A stretch of 33,719 bases of DNA. Origin: Bacteroidales bacterium (lineage in GTDB: Bacteria > Bacteroidota > Bacteroidia > Bacteroidales > JAADJA01). Both the position numbers and the translations under genes were made by a program. The notes under the pieces were generated by a model. The model was given only the letters and a program-made list of their open reading frames with translations. It was not told where the DNA came from and made no database searches. The stretch spans positions 1 through 33,719 of the forward strand of contig JAFGBL010000299.1 of the NCBI GenBank assembly GCA_016933115.1, written 5' to 3'. Positions 32,822 to 33,719 of this stretch are shown one piece after another. Numbering within the stretch: position 1 is the stretch's first letter; every line of letters starts with the position of its first letter.

Positions 32822-33307
32822 TTAAATGACTACATCCATGCTCACCAGGTAATTTTTCATTGCGATTCGTGCCCTGTAAATATAAACTTTCACCTGCGAT
32901 TCATTCAGGTTCATGATTTCCCCGATTTCGTTGTAAGAGTAACCTTCATAATCCCTAAGTAAAACCACTGATCGTTGAACGTCTGGAAGCTTGGCCAGTG
33001 CTTCGTCCAACACCTCCTTTAAATCGGAATAACTTGTTTCATAACTCTTTTCCGCTTGGTAAAAATCCCGGTAACTTTCCTTGTTCTTTTGTTTGCGAAT
33101 AAAATCAATCATGGTATGATACGCGGCCGTAAACAAATACGATTTTGCCTTTTCAGAAGTGATGTCGCGCGCCTTCTCCCACATCTTGGTAAACGCTTCC
33201 TGAACGATGTCGCGGGCATTTTCCTCATCTTTCAAATTTTTGAGGATAAACCGGTAAACACCGTCAGCATGGTCTTCCACACATTGATTGTATTCGCGAA
33301 CTGTCAT
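32822..33307 (-). CDS. ECF RNA polymerase sigma factor
   Basis: This 161-aa sigma-70 family protein is of ECF type. Region 2 spans about residues 10-80: GVYRFILKNLKDEENARDIV followed by QEAFTKMWEKA, then KSYLFTAAYHTMIDFIRKQK. Region 4 is about 100-155: LDEALAKLPDVQRSVVLLRD, then YEGYSYNEIGEIMNLNESQV and KVYIYRARIAMKNYL. It directs RNA polymerase to a dedicated regulon and is presumably held inactive by the membrane anti-sigma encoded 14 nt downstream. The three-gene operon ends with the GIN/barrel gene. The predicted promoter at 33498-33524 gives a long leader of about 180 nt. Confidence 0.93.
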   Translation of the reverse strand: MTVREYNQCVEDHADGVYRFILKNLKDEENARDIVQEAFTKMWEKARDITSEKAKSYLFTAAYHTMIDFIRKQKNKESYRDFYQAEKSYETSYSDLKEVLDEALAKLPDVQRSVVLLRDYEGYSYNEIGEIMNLNESQVKVYIYRARIAMKNYLVSMDVVI

Positions 33308-33497
33308 TTGTCTTTCCGATTCTGCCGACTTTACAACTACGACGGCTGACTATCTTATATGTTACAACTCAATTTTCAATGTCATTCAAATCACTCAACC
33401 AAAATATTCTTCCAACCAATCAAAGCCCTTTGTGCATTGCTCTGAGCCCTCTGTTCTCTTTCCTCACCCTTGCCATCACTGTTGGGTTTTCATTTCA

Positions 33498-33524
33498 CAA
33501 ATTTAGCTATAATCAAAGAACAAA
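33498..33524 (-). promoter_or_regulatory. Putative promoter of the sigma-factor operon
   Basis: Read on the minus strand, TTTG (33524-33521), a 15-nt spacer and TAAATTTG (33505-33498) fit the Bacteroidota -33/-7 pattern. Transcription would begin near 33490, leaving about 180 nt before the sigma ATG at 33307. The leader region 33308-33490 shows no gene, only a small CAAAGCCCTTTG palindrome at 33420-33431. Confidence 0.4.
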
Positions 33525-33537
33525 CATCTATTTCGGT

Positions 33538-33545
33538 TATCTTTG
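33538..33545 (+). promoter_or_regulatory. Putative -7 element of the MBL-fold gene
   Basis: TATCTTTG matches TAnnTTTG exactly and lies 29 nt before the ATG at 33575. It is divergent from, and adjacent to, the sigma-operon promoter. No clear -33 element is seen. Confidence 0.4.
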
Positions 33546-33574
33546 CCCATTCACGTTGAAAGCCTTTTTTATTT

Positions 33575-33719
33575 ATGATAACTGTTGAGAAATTTGTTTT
33601 TAATCCTTTCCAGGAGAACACCTACCTCCTTTCTGACGAAACCGGCGAATGTGTAATCATCGATCCGGGATGTTATGATAAAAAAGAAAAAGATTACCTG
33701 CAGGACTTTATCCAAACCC
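33575..33719 (+). CDS. MBL-fold metallo-hydrolase, N-terminal fragment (cut by window end)
   Basis: The reading frame begins at ATG 33575 and is open to the window end, covering the first 48 codons. The translation starts MITVEKFVFNPFQENTYLLS and continues DETGECVIIDPGCYDKKEKD, which is the N-terminus of glyoxalase II-like metallo-beta-lactamase-fold hydrolases (N-F-x-x-N-x-Y-L ... IDPG). The HxHxDH metal motif would lie just beyond the window. The likely function is thioester hydrolysis; substrate unknown. The name rests on this short segment only. Confidence 0.8.
   Translation, partial: MITVEKFVFNPFQENTYLLSDETGECVIIDPGCYDKKEKDYLQDFIQT

Noticed and set aside
1-33719. tRNA, rRNA, CRISPR array, transposase or prophage genes
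   Set aside because: All gaps of more than about 60 bp were read on both strands; no cloverleaf, rRNA signature, spacer array or mobile-element gene was recognised.

Overview
The window looks like a chromosomal segment of a free-living or environmental Bacteroidota bacterium, probably Bacteroidales/Marinilabiliales-like. The evidence is the gene content: LpxK, a GEVED-module secreted S8 protease, a DUF2807/GIN protein, a FadL-type porin, a TPR hybrid histidine kinase and the pair Nif3 + zinc-ribbon coiled-coil protein. Several upstream regions also carry TAnnTTTG-type -7 elements, and Shine-Dalgarno sequences are scarce. No rRNA, tRNA, CRISPR array, transposase or phage gene was recognised.

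Layout. 1-430: non-coding, with a perfect 24-bp palindrome and a tract of three hairpins. 431-1880 (+): a small secreted protein of unknown function and two haem-binding-domain (CxxCH) proteins. 1897-3808 (-): overlapping pnp and lpxK. 3955-5870 (+): nif3-like gene and zinc-ribbon coiled-coil gene, closed by a strong terminator. 5952-7454 (+): exported TPR protein. 7671-15566 (+): a giant (~2631 aa) secreted subtilisin-like mosaic protein with six GEVED modules, four interleaved accessory modules and a dockerin-like C-terminus, ending at a terminator. 15617-18685 (-): FadL-like outer-membrane protein and a Tyr/Ser-rich lipoprotein. 18779-20254 (+): proS. 20472-25106 (+): hybrid sensor kinase, mazG and a PAP2 phosphatase. 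25103-29110: an envelope-polysaccharide patch with a GT4 glycosyltransferase (-), a four-helix-bundle (S23/IVP-like) gene (-) inside low-complexity repeats, an FkbM methyltransferase (+) and a Wzx-type flippase (+). 29157-29897 (-): yebC. 30096-33307 (-): an ECF sigma factor, membrane anti-sigma and GIN/beta-barrel operon with an excellent terminator. 33575-end (+): start of an MBL-fold hydrolase.

How the genes fit together. Much of the window concerns the cell envelope: lipid A kinase, FadL-like porin, surface lipoprotein, giant secreted protease, glycan export and modification genes, PAP2 phosphatase, and an ECF regulatory unit whose third gene is itself an envelope protein. Housekeeping genes (proS, pnp, mazG, yebC, nif3) are interspersed.

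Most unusual points. (i) The giant protease has an A-B-B-A arrangement of accessory modules between GEVED units. (ii) The four-helix-bundle gene is bracketed by inverted purine/pyrimidine repeat tracts; their heptamer differs by one base from a heptamer array overlapping the PAP2 start codon 2 kb away. (iii) The purine nucleoside phosphorylase has Asp where 6-oxopurine-specific enzymes have Asn. (iv) The 5' region of the hybrid kinase is packed with nested inverted repeats. I did not see a clearly new multi-gene defence or metabolic system; the four-helix-bundle repeat cassette and the mosaic protease are the best leads.
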